Origin: Halarcobacter sp. | GTDB taxonomy: Bacteria; Campylobacterota; Campylobacteria; Campylobacterales; Arcobacteraceae | Assembly: GCA_030145305.1 (NCBI GenBank) | Contig: JAQYVX010000003.1 | Span: 62,001-126,000, forward strand | DNA length: 64,000 nt | Direction: 5' to 3' | Shown: one piece after another, positions 1 to 8,514 of the stretch | Layout of the letters: the number at the start of each line of letters is the position of its first letter | How positions within the stretch are numbered: the stretch's first letter is position 1 | Program-made: the position numbers and the translations under genes | The notes under the pieces: generated by a model | Told to the model about the DNA's origin: nothing | Databases searched by the model: none | The model's input: only the letters and a program-made list of their open reading frames with translations

Positions 1-24
1 AAAAAGTCAAAAGGTTATAAAAGA

Positions 25-402
25 ATGAAATATGGTGAAAAAGAGATTTTAGAGTTTGATATAAATAAAGAAGAGAACTTCTGGCCAAATACAAATGAAA
101 AAAAATATACTATAAATATTGAACTTCCTGAGTTTATGGCAAAATGCCCAAGAAGCGGTTATCCTGATTTTGCAACAATAAAATTAGAGTATATTCCAAA
201 TAAATTAGTTATTGAATTAAAAGCTTTAAAACTTTATATAAATTCATTTATGAATAGAGAAGTTTCTCATGAAAATACAGCAAATGAGATTTTTGATACT
301 TTATATGAAAAATTAGCTCCTAGATATATGAAAGTTATTGCTGATTTTAAACCACGTGGAAATGTTCATACGGTTATTGAAGTAGATAGCGAAAAAATGT
401 AA
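25..402 (+). CDS. queF: NADPH-dependent 7-cyano-7-deazaguanine reductase
   Basis: QueF reduces preQ0 to preQ1 in queuosine tRNA modification in the cytosol. The 125-residue length fits the short, single-domain (type I) QueF. The segment CPRSGYPDFATI near residues 41-52 holds the active-site cysteine followed by the conserved PDFA, and ELKALKLYINSF followed by REVSHE is the QueF signature that binds NADPH and substrate. ATG start follows an AAAGG-containing leader at the very edge of the window, so its upstream neighbour is unseen. A TTG-started helix-turn-helix gene follows after 9 bp, suggesting cotranscription. Identification is firm. Confidence 0.93.
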   Translation: MKYGEKEILEFDINKEENFWPNTNEKKYTINIELPEFMAKCPRSGYPDFATIKLEYIPNKLVIELKALKLYINSFMNREVSHENTANEIFDTLYEKLAPRYMKVIADFKPRGNVHTVIEVDSEKM

Positions 403-411
403 GGTGAAATC

Positions 412-1065
412 TTGGAGAGATTAGTTACATCAGCACAAGCTGCCCAAATATTAGGACTATCCCTTCAAGGAGTTCATTATAGAATTAAAAATAATCAACT
501 AAAATCTATTAAAAAATCTGGTAAAACATATGTATATATAAGTGAGTATGTAAATAACAATGACAATAATACAGAAGCAAAAGTTGAGTTAAAAGAAGAA
601 ATATATACTCATCATCAAGAAATGCTAAAAGGAAAAGATGAACAAATTGTTTTATTAAAACAATCTATTAAATGGATGAAAAAACAATATGGTTCTGAAA
701 TCTCTAGATTAGAAAAAAATCAAAAAAGAATTATTGGCGTTTTTAATAGAGAAATAGAACTACTACAAAGTGCATTTAATGAAATGCGCTCAATATACAA
801 ACCTCAAATAGTAATGCAAAACCAAGAAAATCAAGAAAATCAAGAGCAAGAAGAAAATAAAAATCATAAAGAAGAAAATAGTAAAAAAGAAGATTTTATA
901 ACACTAAGAGATTTTACAATCTATTTAAAAAGATATAATAAAAATGAAAAAGATATAAAATTAATAGTCTTAAAAGCTATTCAAAATAGGGATAATAGAT
1001 TTATTTATAATAAAAAAGATAAAAAACTTTTAATTTTAAATGAAGATTTTTCAGATTTGATTTAG
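412..1065 (+). CDS. Helix-turn-helix protein with coiled coil, function unknown
   Basis: The 217-residue product starts at TTG, 8-10 nt after AAGGTGA. Residues about 4-45 (VTSAQAAQILGLS, then YRIKNNQLKSIKKSG and YVYISEY) look like an excisionase/MerR-type winged helix-turn-helix. Residues about 60-125 are strongly charged and likely coiled coil, followed by a low-complexity stretch rich in E, N, Q and K (about 137-162) and a small C-terminal domain ending in hydrophobic beta-like segments. It lies 23 bp upstream of the broken response regulator, probably in the same transcript. A DNA-binding role is inferred from the N-terminal fold only; target and partner are unknown. Confidence 0.6.
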   Translation: MERLVTSAQAAQILGLSLQGVHYRIKNNQLKSIKKSGKTYVYISEYVNNNDNNTEAKVELKEEIYTHHQEMLKGKDEQIVLLKQSIKWMKKQYGSEISRLEKNQKRIIGVFNREIELLQSAFNEMRSIYKPQIVMQNQENQENQEQEENKNHKEENSKKEDFITLRDFTIYLKRYNKNEKDIKLIVLKAIQNRDNRFIYNKKDKKLLILNEDFSDLI

Positions 1066-1088
1066 AAGGATTGAATAAGAGGTAAGCT

Positions 1089-1811
1089 ATGAACAATGAA
1101 GACTTGGATCATTTAATATCTATATGTAAAGATTTACATATATTATATGTTGAAGACAATGATGAAGTACGATTACAAACGTCAAAAATGTTAAGTATTT
1201 ATTTTAAGCAAATAACTCAAGCTGTAAATGGGAAAGTGGGCTTAGAAAAGTTTAAAAATAACAAAATTGATGCCGTTTTTACTGATATAAATATGTCCGT
1301 AATGGATGGAATCTCTATGATAAAAGAAATAAAAAAAATAAATTCTCAAATTCCTATCATTATATTTTCTGCTTATGATAATAAAGAATACTTTTTATAA
1401 ACAATAGAATGTGGAATAGATGGGTATATCTTAAAACCTTTTAGATTTGAAGAAATAAAAAAAGTGCTTGCTAAAATAGCTCTAAAGATAATTGATTTAG
1501 AAAAAGTAGATACAAAAATAGAATTAATAGATGGTTTTTATTGGGATAAAGTAGAGAAAATTCTTTATCAAAAAGATAAAGAAATATATCTTACAAAAAA
1601 AGAGTCTAAACTTTTTCAACTTCTAGCTTCAAGTAGACACAAAATTGCAAGTTCTGAAGAAATAGAAATAGAACTTTTTGATGATGATAACTATAATGAT
1701 AATAAAAGAGTTAGAAGTCTTCTTTCTAGGCTTAGATGTAAAGTTGGATGTGATTTAATGCATTCTGTTTATTCTGAAGGATATAAGTTGAATTTGGCAA
1801 AAAAATGTTAA
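1089..1811 (+). pseudogene. OmpR-type response regulator interrupted by in-frame TAA
   Basis: One reading frame encodes a whole response regulator except for a TAA at 1398-1400. Before it lies a receiver domain with acidic pocket VEDND (residues 21-25), phosphoacceptor D66 in FTDINM, and SAYDNKEYFL. After it the same frame resumes with TIECGIDGYILKPF (the conserved K-P of the receiver) and a winged-helix output domain (LTKKESKLFQLLA, then RSLLSRLR and SEGYKL). Alignment by eye with the intact regulator at 22684 puts the stop where that protein has a serine in LLSAIE, so a TCA-to-TAA change is one simple origin. A GTG at 1464 could restart translation but has no ribosome site and would give only the output half. 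The kinase gene overlaps its end by 7 bp. Stop-codon readthrough cannot be excluded. Confidence 0.8.
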
Positions 1812-2938
1812 AAAAAGTAGAGTGGTTTGAACAAATTTTTAATAATAGTGGAGTAGGTATTTTTATAGTAGATAAAGATAGAAATATACTTGAAGCAAAT
1901 GAAGCAATGTGTACAATGTTTGGCTATAAATATGAGGAATTAATTAATAAATCAACAGAATTTTTACATATAGACAAAGCTTCATATGATAATTTTGCAA
2001 AAGTAGCTTTTGACAAAGTATTAAACAATGAATCTCTCAATCTTGAATATATGTTTAAGCATAAAAATGGGAATACTTTTTGGTTAAAAATTGCAGGAGA
2101 TTCTGTTAAATTGAATAAAGAAGTATTATGGACAACTACAGATATTACACAAAGAATAGAAGCAGAAGAAAGAATAAAATATCTCAATGAAGGATTAAAT
2201 AAGGAGATAAAACAGCAAGTAAAAGTTTTAAGAGAAAAAGACAAACAATTACAATATCACGCACGTTTAGCAAAAATGGGAGAAATGCTAAATATGATTA
2301 CTCATCAATGGAGACAACCCTTATCTGCAATAAGTGCGACTACTTGTTTTATGCTTGCTAAATTATCAGCAAACTCATTTGATCAAAAAGAATTCTCAGA
2401 AGAATTAGGACATATAGAAGACTATTCTAAATTTTTATCTAAAACAATAGATGATTTTAGAAATTTTTTTAAACCTAATAAAACAAAGGTTGATACAACT
2501 TTAGAAAATATTGTAAATACAACCTTAGCTATAGTTAACCCAATATTAGTAAATAGTAATATTGTTGTAATTAAAGAGTTTGAATGTAAAGAAATTATAC
2601 ATAATTATGAGAATGAAATAGGACATGTAATTCTAAATCTTATTAAAAATGCAGAAGATGTTTTGATTGAAAGAGCTATAGAAAATGCAACTATTAAAAT
2701 TAGAACATACAAAAAAGACAATAATGCAATTTTAGAAATAAGTGATAATGCAGGTGGAATTCCCCTTGAAATCATAGATAAAATTTTTGATTCTTATTTT
2801 TCTACAAAAACAGAAAAACTTGGAACAGGCTTGGGACTTTGTATGTCAAAAACTATCATAGAAGATAATTGTAAAGGAACAATAGGCGTAAGAAATGAAA
2901 AAGAAGGCTCCGTTTTCATTGTATCTATCCCTTTATAG
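1805..2938 (+). CDS. PAS-domain sensor histidine kinase
   Basis: Soluble sensor kinase of 377 residues. A PAS domain spans about residues 8-118 (FNNSGVGIFIVDKDRNILEAN, ending WTTTDITQR), followed by a coiled coil (about 118-155) and a dimerisation domain with H167 in ITHQWRQPL. The ATPase domain has an N box (LNLIKNAED), the G1 box DNAGGIP and the G2 box GTGLGLCMSK, all intact. There is no membrane segment, so the signal is probably cytoplasmic. It overlaps the broken response regulator by 7 bp and lies directly upstream of the membrane-protein/hydrolase/GTPase operon, whose promoter carries phased repeats. With its own regulator interrupted, its present output is uncertain. Confidence 0.9.
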   Translation: MLKKVEWFEQIFNNSGVGIFIVDKDRNILEANEAMCTMFGYKYEELINKSTEFLHIDKASYDNFAKVAFDKVLNNESLNLEYMFKHKNGNTFWLKIAGDSVKLNKEVLWTTTDITQRIEAEERIKYLNEGLNKEIKQQVKVLREKDKQLQYHARLAKMGEMLNMITHQWRQPLSAISATTCFMLAKLSANSFDQKEFSEELGHIEDYSKFLSKTIDDFRNFFKPNKTKVDTTLENIVNTTLAIVNPILVNSNIVVIKEFECKEIIHNYENEIGHVILNLIKNAEDVLIERAIENATIKIRTYKKDNNAILEISDNAGGIPLEIIDKIFDSYFSTKTEKLGTGLGLCMSKTIIEDNCKGTIGVRNEKEGSVFIVSIPL

Positions 2939-2943
2939 AAATA

Positions 2944-3018
2944 TAGACAATTAATAGACAATTCAAATTTTAAATTTTTAAAAAGTTGGACATTTCATAG
3001 ACACTCTAGGAATATAAT
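2944..3018 (+). promoter_or_regulatory. Promoter with four phased TNGACA half-sites
   Basis: Four 7-mers of the form T-R-G-A-C-A-N occur on this strand: TAGACAA at 2944 and 2955, TGGACAT at 2987 and TAGACAC at 2998. Each pair is spaced 11 bp (one helical turn) and the pairs are 43 bp apart (about four turns). A perfect -10 hexamer TATAAT sits at 3013-3018, 8 bp after the last repeat, so the proximal pair overlies the -35 position. Direct repeats in this position are the usual layout for OmpR-family activators. The adjacent two-component genes make their regulator the obvious candidate, which is inference. A strong ribosome site (AAGGAGG) precedes the next gene. Confidence 0.6.
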
Positions 3019-3052
3019 GGATTTATTAAATTAAATTCTTAAGGAGGATTTT

Positions 3053-4438
3053 ATGGAACAGCCACTTTTTCTCGAACAGAGAAAGTTAATTAAGAGATGG
3101 AATGGACCATGGTCAATTGTTCTAAATACAGCATTTGTTTTAGCATTATTTTATATAAGTTGGTGGATTTTTCAAGACCCTAGAGGTATTATGAGAATGT
3201 ACACACCTTATGTTGGTTATATGTGGTGTAGATGGCTTTTAGTTATTATGATTTGGATGGCATATGTTTTTGATTTTTGGCCATTTAAAAGAAAATGGTT
3301 AAATGATACTCATCCTGTTGTAAAGGGAGTTATTTTAACTACTTTAACAGTTGTCCTTTTTACAGTTGTTTTAAAAGTATTTTTTGAAACAATTTTAGGT
3401 GAATACTCAATTGCCTATTTTAGTCCTGCCAGATTAGAAGAATTAGGTATTGTTGAGTTTTATGCCGAAGAATACTCTGCTCAAGCTATTTTGATGTTTG
3501 CGGCCATTGCCTCTTGGTTAAGCCCTGCTTGGGTGGTTGCTGCTGAAAATGCTCCTTGGCAAAAGTTAACTCAGCCTGTGAAGGGCTTTACTATTTTAAT
3601 GTTTACATTTTTACTAAGTATGATAGTTTATTTTGTTGCATTTCACTCTCACATGGCAATATTATTTGATCCTTGGCAACAGTTTACAGCAATTACTCCC
3701 CCATGGTGGGAAGATTTTGCAAATACAGTTCATGGTAATTTTAACATTGCATGGATTATGTGTTGTACTGTTATTGTATGGATGCATGAAACAATTTGGG
3801 AACGATATCCATTTTCTCAAATTAAAACTAATTGGTTAAGAAGATTTTCTTCATTTTTTGGAATTATCGCAGTTGCCGTAGCTCTTAGCTTTTTTCTTTA
3901 TTATGCACAAGAGTTAGTATGGGGAGAAGCAGTTAGAGGAACAAGAAGATTAATGTCTCCTGATTGGCGATGGTTACATGTTGGAGAAATGGCAATATTC
4001 TGGTTAGTTCCAGCTTTATTTATGCATTTTTATATGAAAAATGCAATTAATAGTTATTCAAAACCAGTGAATGTTCTTTTACGAACAGTTGTTTCTATCA
4101 TTGCTGCAGTAATTTTATATTATGTTTATTATAAAACAGCACACTTATTTTTAGGTACTCAAAAAGGTTTTTCACATCCTCAACAATTTCCAATGATACC
4201 AATGATTTGGCTTATAAATGTAATGCTTATAAACTATTGGTTTATGGATGGTTGGCCTGGTTGGAAACTTGATAAACGAGAGATAATAAAAGAAGAAGAA
4301 AAATATATTGGTGATGAAGTATCTATGACCCCAAAATTTAATTATGGCTTACTTGTTGGTGCTATTGTGGGAGTTATAATTTATTTTGCAATTGTTTATA
4401 TTTTGCCAGCTTTTGGTAATACATTTACAATATTTTAA
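3053..4438 (+). CDS. Trp-rich polytopic inner-membrane protein, unknown function
   Basis: This 461-residue protein has about ten hydrophobic segments (for example about 18-40, 54-75, 88-111, 145-165, 180-200, 228-245, 268-288, 312-330, 342-362 and 430-455) and is unusually rich in tryptophan, often at helix ends (WWIF, WCRW, PPWWEDF, WPGW). I see no cofactor motif or known transporter signature; some databases label such proteins as amino-acid transporters, but nothing here supports that. It starts 7 bp or so after AAGGAGG, follows a promoter with phased repeats, and is 15 bp upstream of a Tat-exported hydrolase. The operon context suggests a membrane partner for a periplasmic metal-dependent reaction. 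Confidence 0.75.
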   Translation: MEQPLFLEQRKLIKRWNGPWSIVLNTAFVLALFYISWWIFQDPRGIMRMYTPYVGYMWCRWLLVIMIWMAYVFDFWPFKRKWLNDTHPVVKGVILTTLTVVLFTVVLKVFFETILGEYSIAYFSPARLEELGIVEFYAEEYSAQAILMFAAIASWLSPAWVVAAENAPWQKLTQPVKGFTILMFTFLLSMIVYFVAFHSHMAILFDPWQQFTAITPPWWEDFANTVHGNFNIAWIMCCTVIVWMHETIWERYPFSQIKTNWLRRFSSFFGIIAVAVALSFFLYYAQELVWGEAVRGTRRLMSPDWRWLHVGEMAIFWLVPALFMHFYMKNAINSYSKPVNVLLRTVVSIIAAVILYYVYYKTAHLFLGTQKGFSHPQQFPMIPMIWLINVMLINYWFMDGWPGWKLDKREIIKEEEKYIGDEVSMTPKFNYGLLVGAIVGVIIYFAIVYILPAFGNTFTIF

Positions 4439-4453
4439 TTAGAGGAGTATGTT

Positions 4454-5617
4454 ATGAATGAAAATGAAAGTAAAGGAAGAAGAGATTTCTTAAAAGGGAC
4501 TGCTACAGGGATAGGTTTAGGTACTTTGGCCTCTATGGGATTATTTTCTTATTCTCCTCTTAGAGAATTCTTTCTTCCTAAGATAGAAAGAAAATTTGCA
4601 GATTTTGGGGCATGTAAAAGTGTAAAAGTAACAAATATATCTGAAACTAGTTGGTTTGATAATGCAACACTTATGGGCGATATAAAGGGTGCTGGTGGTC
4701 TTTTAGTAAATCAGTATGATTTTAATTGGGCTCCATTTGGAGATGGTTCAGGTTTAGCAAAAGGTAGTTATGAAAAAGGTATTGCAAAAATCAAACATCT
4801 TTTGCCAAATAAATTAGAAGAAGCTTGGGCAATAGCAAAAGAAAATAGTATAAATGCAGATAATGCTGGTGGTTTTTCAGCATTAATTGAGGTTGAAAGA
4901 TTAGACGGTACAAAGAAAAAATATTTACTTGATACGGGTTGGTCTTATGAGTGGATGGATAAATCTTACAAAAGAGAAGGTATTGATAAAATGCTTGCAA
5001 GTGGAGAAATTGATACTTTAATTGTTTCCCATGAGCACTTTGATCACTTCTTTGGTTTTCCTGTTGCTATGAAATACAACCCAAATTTAAAAGTAATTAT
5101 CCCTGAGGGATTTTATAAAGAGGGATTACAATATATTAAAGACTCTGGACATACAGGAGAGTTGATAGTTGCAAAGAACGGTTTATATGAAATTGAACCA
5201 GGATTCTCAACATATGTCTTTAATGTTCCTATCATATGTCGAGTCTTTGGAGAGCAGTCTATTTTTGCAAATGTAAAAGATAAAGGATTAGTGAGTGTAA
5301 CAGGATGTTGTCACCAAGGTATTATAAAATTTGCAAATACTGCTTACAAAGAACTTAAATACGATAATGACCAGATGTATGGATTATATGGAGGATTACA
5401 TATTTCACCTTTTGATGATTGGGATCCTAAGTATGATGACCTTGTTATCTCTTTAGGTAAATGGGATTTTAAAAGAGTAGGTTGTAATCATTGTACAGGT
5501 CTTTTGACTGCTGAAAAATTTATACGTGCTGGTTATCCAGTTGTAAAAGGTACAGCTCAACATAGGTCTAAAAGTAAGTCTTATCTTGGCAATGGAGATA
5601 TAATTACATTTGGATAA
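4454..5617 (+). CDS. Tat-exported metallo-beta-lactamase-fold hydrolase
   Basis: The 387-residue product opens with a twin-arginine signal (GRRDFLKGTATGIGLGTLAS, residues 8-27), so it is probably exported folded with its metal. Zinc-ligand motifs are SHEHFDH (192-198), GCCHQG (284-289) and GGLH (313-316). This triplet matches the MBL subfamily that includes archaeal dihydropterin-methyl-ribofuranosylaminobenzene phosphate synthases (SHGHxDH, GCSHxG, GGFH types). The substrate is unknown; the family label should not be read as methanopterin synthesis. It sits between a membrane protein (15 bp upstream) and a G3E-type GTPase (44 bp downstream), which suggests metal loading and membrane assembly are linked. 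Confidence 0.85.
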   Translation: MNENESKGRRDFLKGTATGIGLGTLASMGLFSYSPLREFFLPKIERKFADFGACKSVKVTNISETSWFDNATLMGDIKGAGGLLVNQYDFNWAPFGDGSGLAKGSYEKGIAKIKHLLPNKLEEAWAIAKENSINADNAGGFSALIEVERLDGTKKKYLLDTGWSYEWMDKSYKREGIDKMLASGEIDTLIVSHEHFDHFFGFPVAMKYNPNLKVIIPEGFYKEGLQYIKDSGHTGELIVAKNGLYEIEPGFSTYVFNVPIICRVFGEQSIFANVKDKGLVSVTGCCHQGIIKFANTAYKELKYDNDQMYGLYGGLHISPFDDWDPKYDDLVISLGKWDFKRVGCNHCTGLLTAEKFIRAGYPVVKGTAQHRSKSKSYLGNGDIITFG

Positions 5618-5661
5618 ATTTATAAGTCGAAGTTATTTACTTCGGCTTCTTAGGATAAGTC

Positions 5662-7488
5662 ATGAACATAGATAAATTTTACCCAGCTAAAATAAATGCA
5701 GATAGAGAAACCTTTAATGCTATTATGCGGTCTCTTTTGATAAAAGCCAGTTATGATGGGATATTAAAAAGGATTACAGACTATAAAGGTATGTATTTAT
5801 CTGAAGAGAAACAAGAGTGTTGGACTATTAAATTTGAAAATTTTAAAGGTGTCTTCGGATTAGTTTTGTCAAATGCAGATGAGAAAAAAAATGGATATTT
5901 GGGAAAATTTAATTTGTATTATTTTCCTTCTTGTGATGATGAATATCTTTCAAAGTGTTCTTTAGTTGAAGAGTATATTGCAATTGATGAAATTTTTATA
6001 GAAAAAGTAAGAGCTTTTTCATCTTATCCAGAATTAACTACAAACTTTTATATTTGTACAATTAGTCTTTTTATTGATAAACAAAAAAGCAGTTTATTTG
6101 TGAGTTATGAAGTGCAGAAAAAAGAAAAATCATATACAAAAGATGGGGTAAAAGATATAAAAGATGTTACAAATGAAGAGTATATACTCAAACCTCTTAG
6201 TATAGATAAAAACTTTCCTACATTTAGAGTGATGTCCCAATTTTTTAATTTTTTTAATACACTTTTGACTAGGATAAATGGAGAAAAACCTGATTATTTT
6301 AGAGCCTATAAAAGTAAAGCAGAAGAAATTCTCTATTCGCAAAATGGTTCTTTTACAAAAGAATATAGTACAAATAATTTAAAACTATTTTTTTCATTAG
6401 CTTATGGAGATTTTGATTTTAAAAGTTTGGAAACAAATCTTGAAATAAAAAAAGAATTAAAAAGTACAAATATACTTCTTAGTTATATGAAATATTCAAG
6501 CTGGACAACTGTTGATGTAGATTTTAAAAAATATAGTAAAACATTTACTCAAAACAGTTTAAAGCCTAAGTTGATTTTGGTAACAGGATTTTTAGGTTCT
6601 GGAAAAACTAAATTTTTACAAAACTATATTGAGTATGAAAATAGTAAAAATAGATTTGTAGGTATTATCCAAAATGAAATAGGAAAAATTGGATTAGATG
6701 GAGAGTTATTAGATTATGATTATTCCTTGGTTGAGATTGATGAAGGTTGTATTTGTTGTAGTTTATCAGGACAGTTAAAAGCAGGGATTGCATCACTTAT
6801 GAAAAATTCCCAGCCTGATACTATCTTAGTTGAGACAACAGGTGTTGCTAATCCTTTTAATTTACTTTCAGAATTAAATGAACTTGAGAATATAATAGAA
6901 TTTGATTCAATTGTAAGTGTTATTGATGGAGCAAATGCGCTTGAACTTTGGGATAAATATGCAATTTTTAAAGATCAAGTAAGAGCAGCAGATGTAATTT
7001 TGCTCAATAAAGTAGATTTGCTAAGTGAAGAAGAAATAGAACAAGTAGAAAATTTATTGTTAAAAAACAATAAATGTGCAAATATTATAAAAACCGTAAA
7101 CTGTGATATAAATCCGACTAGCATATTTAACTCCTCAAAGTTGATTAAATCAAGTACTTCTCATATAGGAATGATGTTTACAGAGGATACTCCACAAGAA
7201 AGAACACATATCCAAGATGGAATATCTAGTAAAAAAGTAGATATATTAGAGCCTATAGATAAAAATCTTTTTAAAATATACCTTGAAGCTATTCCAAAAG
7301 ATATTTTTAGAATCAAAGGAATAGTTGAGTTTACAAACAACGATAATCAATTTGTAGTTCAATTTGTAAATGGAAAATATGAGTTTTTAGAAATAGAAAA
7401 AAGAAAAGGAAAGGATAACTTTTTAGTATATATTGGTAAAGATATAGATAAATATAATTTGATATTAATTAGTAGTTTTAAGACTTGA
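5662..7488 (+). CDS. G3E (CobW-like) GTPase fused to a novel N-terminal domain
   Basis: The C-terminal half of this 608-residue protein is a G3E-family metallochaperone GTPase: Walker A GFLGSGKT (about residues 309-316), the metal-binding C-x-C-C motif CICC (about 361-364), an ETTGVANP switch segment and NKVD (about 447-450), then a CobW C-terminal-like region (FRIKGIVEF). The first roughly 300 residues are an extra domain that I do not recognise, with no membrane segment. Normal G3E proteins are 300-420 residues, so this is a fusion. It is the third gene after the Tat-exported hydrolase, so I infer that it supplies a metal to that enzyme or monitors it. Transcript probably ends in the 90 bp gap downstream. 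Confidence 0.85.
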   Translation: MNIDKFYPAKINADRETFNAIMRSLLIKASYDGILKRITDYKGMYLSEEKQECWTIKFENFKGVFGLVLSNADEKKNGYLGKFNLYYFPSCDDEYLSKCSLVEEYIAIDEIFIEKVRAFSSYPELTTNFYICTISLFIDKQKSSLFVSYEVQKKEKSYTKDGVKDIKDVTNEEYILKPLSIDKNFPTFRVMSQFFNFFNTLLTRINGEKPDYFRAYKSKAEEILYSQNGSFTKEYSTNNLKLFFSLAYGDFDFKSLETNLEIKKELKSTNILLSYMKYSSWTTVDVDFKKYSKTFTQNSLKPKLILVTGFLGSGKTKFLQNYIEYENSKNRFVGIIQNEIGKIGLDGELLDYDYSLVEIDEGCICCSLSGQLKAGIASLMKNSQPDTILVETTGVANPFNLLSELNELENIIEFDSIVSVIDGANALELWDKYAIFKDQVRAADVILLNKVDLLSEEEIEQVENLLLKNNKCANIIKTVNCDINPTSIFNSSKLIKSSTSHIGMMFTEDTPQERTHIQDGISSKKVDILEPIDKNLFKIYLEAIPKDIFRIKGIVEFTNNDNQFVVQFVNGKYEFLEIEKRKGKDNFLVYIGKDIDKYNLILISSFKT

Positions 7489-7578
7489 TTTAAAAGTAAT
7501 TAACACAGACACTGAGTATTCATTAACTTTAAATCTCAAATTAAGATAATTATTGATATTATTAAAAAAAGGATTTAA

Positions 7579-7866
7579 ATGAAAATTATTAAAGGATGGG
7601 CTCCTCCTTTAGGATTAGGATGGGGAAAATGGACTCCAATTTATACTCATGTAGGGAATATAGGATTTAAAGTTTCTTTTGTTTCAGAATCTGATACAGA
7701 ATCAATTTTTAATATTCAGATACTAGAGGGTGGAAAATCTATTCCTAAAAGTTATGTTGGTCCCATAAGTAATATAAAAGTTCGTTCTGATGATTGTATT
7801 TGTAAAACAAAAGTTAGATTTAAAAGCCATTTTTCTGGTCAAAATATTAGAATAGAGGTATCATAG
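7579..7866 (+). CDS. Small protein of unknown function
   Basis: A 95-residue protein with a good ribosome site (AAAGGATTTAA then ATG). It is rich in aromatic residues and glycine at the start (GWAPPLGLGWGKWTP), then has alternating beta-like segments, and two cysteines in DDCICK. There is no signal peptide or membrane helix. Its TAG stop overlaps the GTG start of the following lipoprotein gene by one base, so the pair is translationally coupled. I recognise no family. Confidence 0.6.
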   Translation: MKIIKGWAPPLGLGWGKWTPIYTHVGNIGFKVSFVSESDTESIFNIQILEGGKSIPKSYVGPISNIKVRSDDCICKTKVRFKSHFSGQNIRIEVS

Positions 7867-8279
7867 TGTTAAGAACAAGTTTAGTTATAGTTTTATTTGC
7901 AGCTTTTTTTACTGGTTGTTATAATAAACAAGAAAATATTGAATATACAAATCATTTTTTTATAATTGATAAAAGATTAACTTTACAAAAAGAGGATATA
8001 GAAGATATTAAATATATAAAGAATGATGAAGGTTTATATAATGTAGATTTAATTCTAAAGAAAAGAGGATTAAATAAATTAAAATACCTATTTAAAAACT
8101 CTATTGATAAACATTTTGGAATGATTATCAATAATAAAATAATTCAATTTAATATACCTATAGTTGAGAACATTTTTGAAGAAAGTGGAATACTAAATAA
8201 TAAAGAAATACACTTCCAATTTGATGAAATACAGACACTATATTTCTTAAAAAGTTTTGATGTGAAATTTAAAAAATAA
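7866..8279 (+). CDS. Predicted lipoprotein, unknown function
   Basis: The 137-residue product starts with a lipoprotein signal (hydrophobic core LVIVLFAAFF, lipobox FTGC with C18) and so is probably anchored in a membrane facing the periplasm. The rest is charged and lysine-rich with no motif I know. It starts at GTG overlapping the stop of the small upstream gene (TAGTG), which argues that the two act together. Nothing follows it in the same direction for about 490 bp. Confidence 0.65.
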   Translation: MLRTSLVIVLFAAFFTGCYNKQENIEYTNHFFIIDKRLTLQKEDIEDIKYIKNDEGLYNVDLILKKRGLNKLKYLFKNSIDKHFGMIINNKIIQFNIPIVENIFEESGILNNKEIHFQFDEIQTLYFLKSFDVKFKK

Positions 8280-8319
8280 TTGAAAGTTCTATCTATAATA
8301 AAAAAAGAAAGTATTATAT

Positions 8320-8505
8320 ATGACTAGCTTAATATTTCGGAAAAACTTTAATTTAGGAACAGAACTCCACGTCTCTTGAAACTTTATTTATATTGGTTTA
8401 TATACTTTTGAAGAAATGGAACCTTTGGATTTTGATAATGGAATGATTCCTGATTATATTAAGCATTTTAAAAGTTATCTGAAAAAGTTTTTGAAGAGCC
8501 TATGA
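8320..8505 (+). pseudogene. Decayed gene fragment with internal TGA
   Basis: The frame from ATG 8320 encodes a recognisably protein-like sequence (TSLIFRKNFNLGTELHVS, then after a TGA at 8377-8379, NFIYIGLYTFEEMEPLDF and NGMIPDYI) before ending at 8505. The stop lies where VSGNFIY would read naturally, consistent with a GGA-to-TGA change, and the C-terminal part degrades into lysine- and phenylalanine-rich text. No ribosome site is obvious. I take it as a remnant of a small gene of unknown function; its end overlaps the hairpin that follows the SRP RNA on the other strand. Confidence 0.5.
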
Positions 8506-8514
8506 GCTAATTCA

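Noticed and set aside
1464-1811. Separate 115-residue gene for a DNA-binding domain
   Set aside because: It is the same frame as the upstream receiver domain, lacks a ribosome site, and begins with the last part of the receiver. It is the second half of the broken regulator.
3053-4438. Amino-acid permease
   Set aside because: No APC-type motif (for example a GxG-containing first helix) is visible; hydrophobicity alone does not support that label.
4454-5617. Methanopterin biosynthesis enzyme
   Set aside because: The MBL motifs are shared with that archaeal enzyme, but a twin-arginine signal and the bacterial context make this substrate unlikely.
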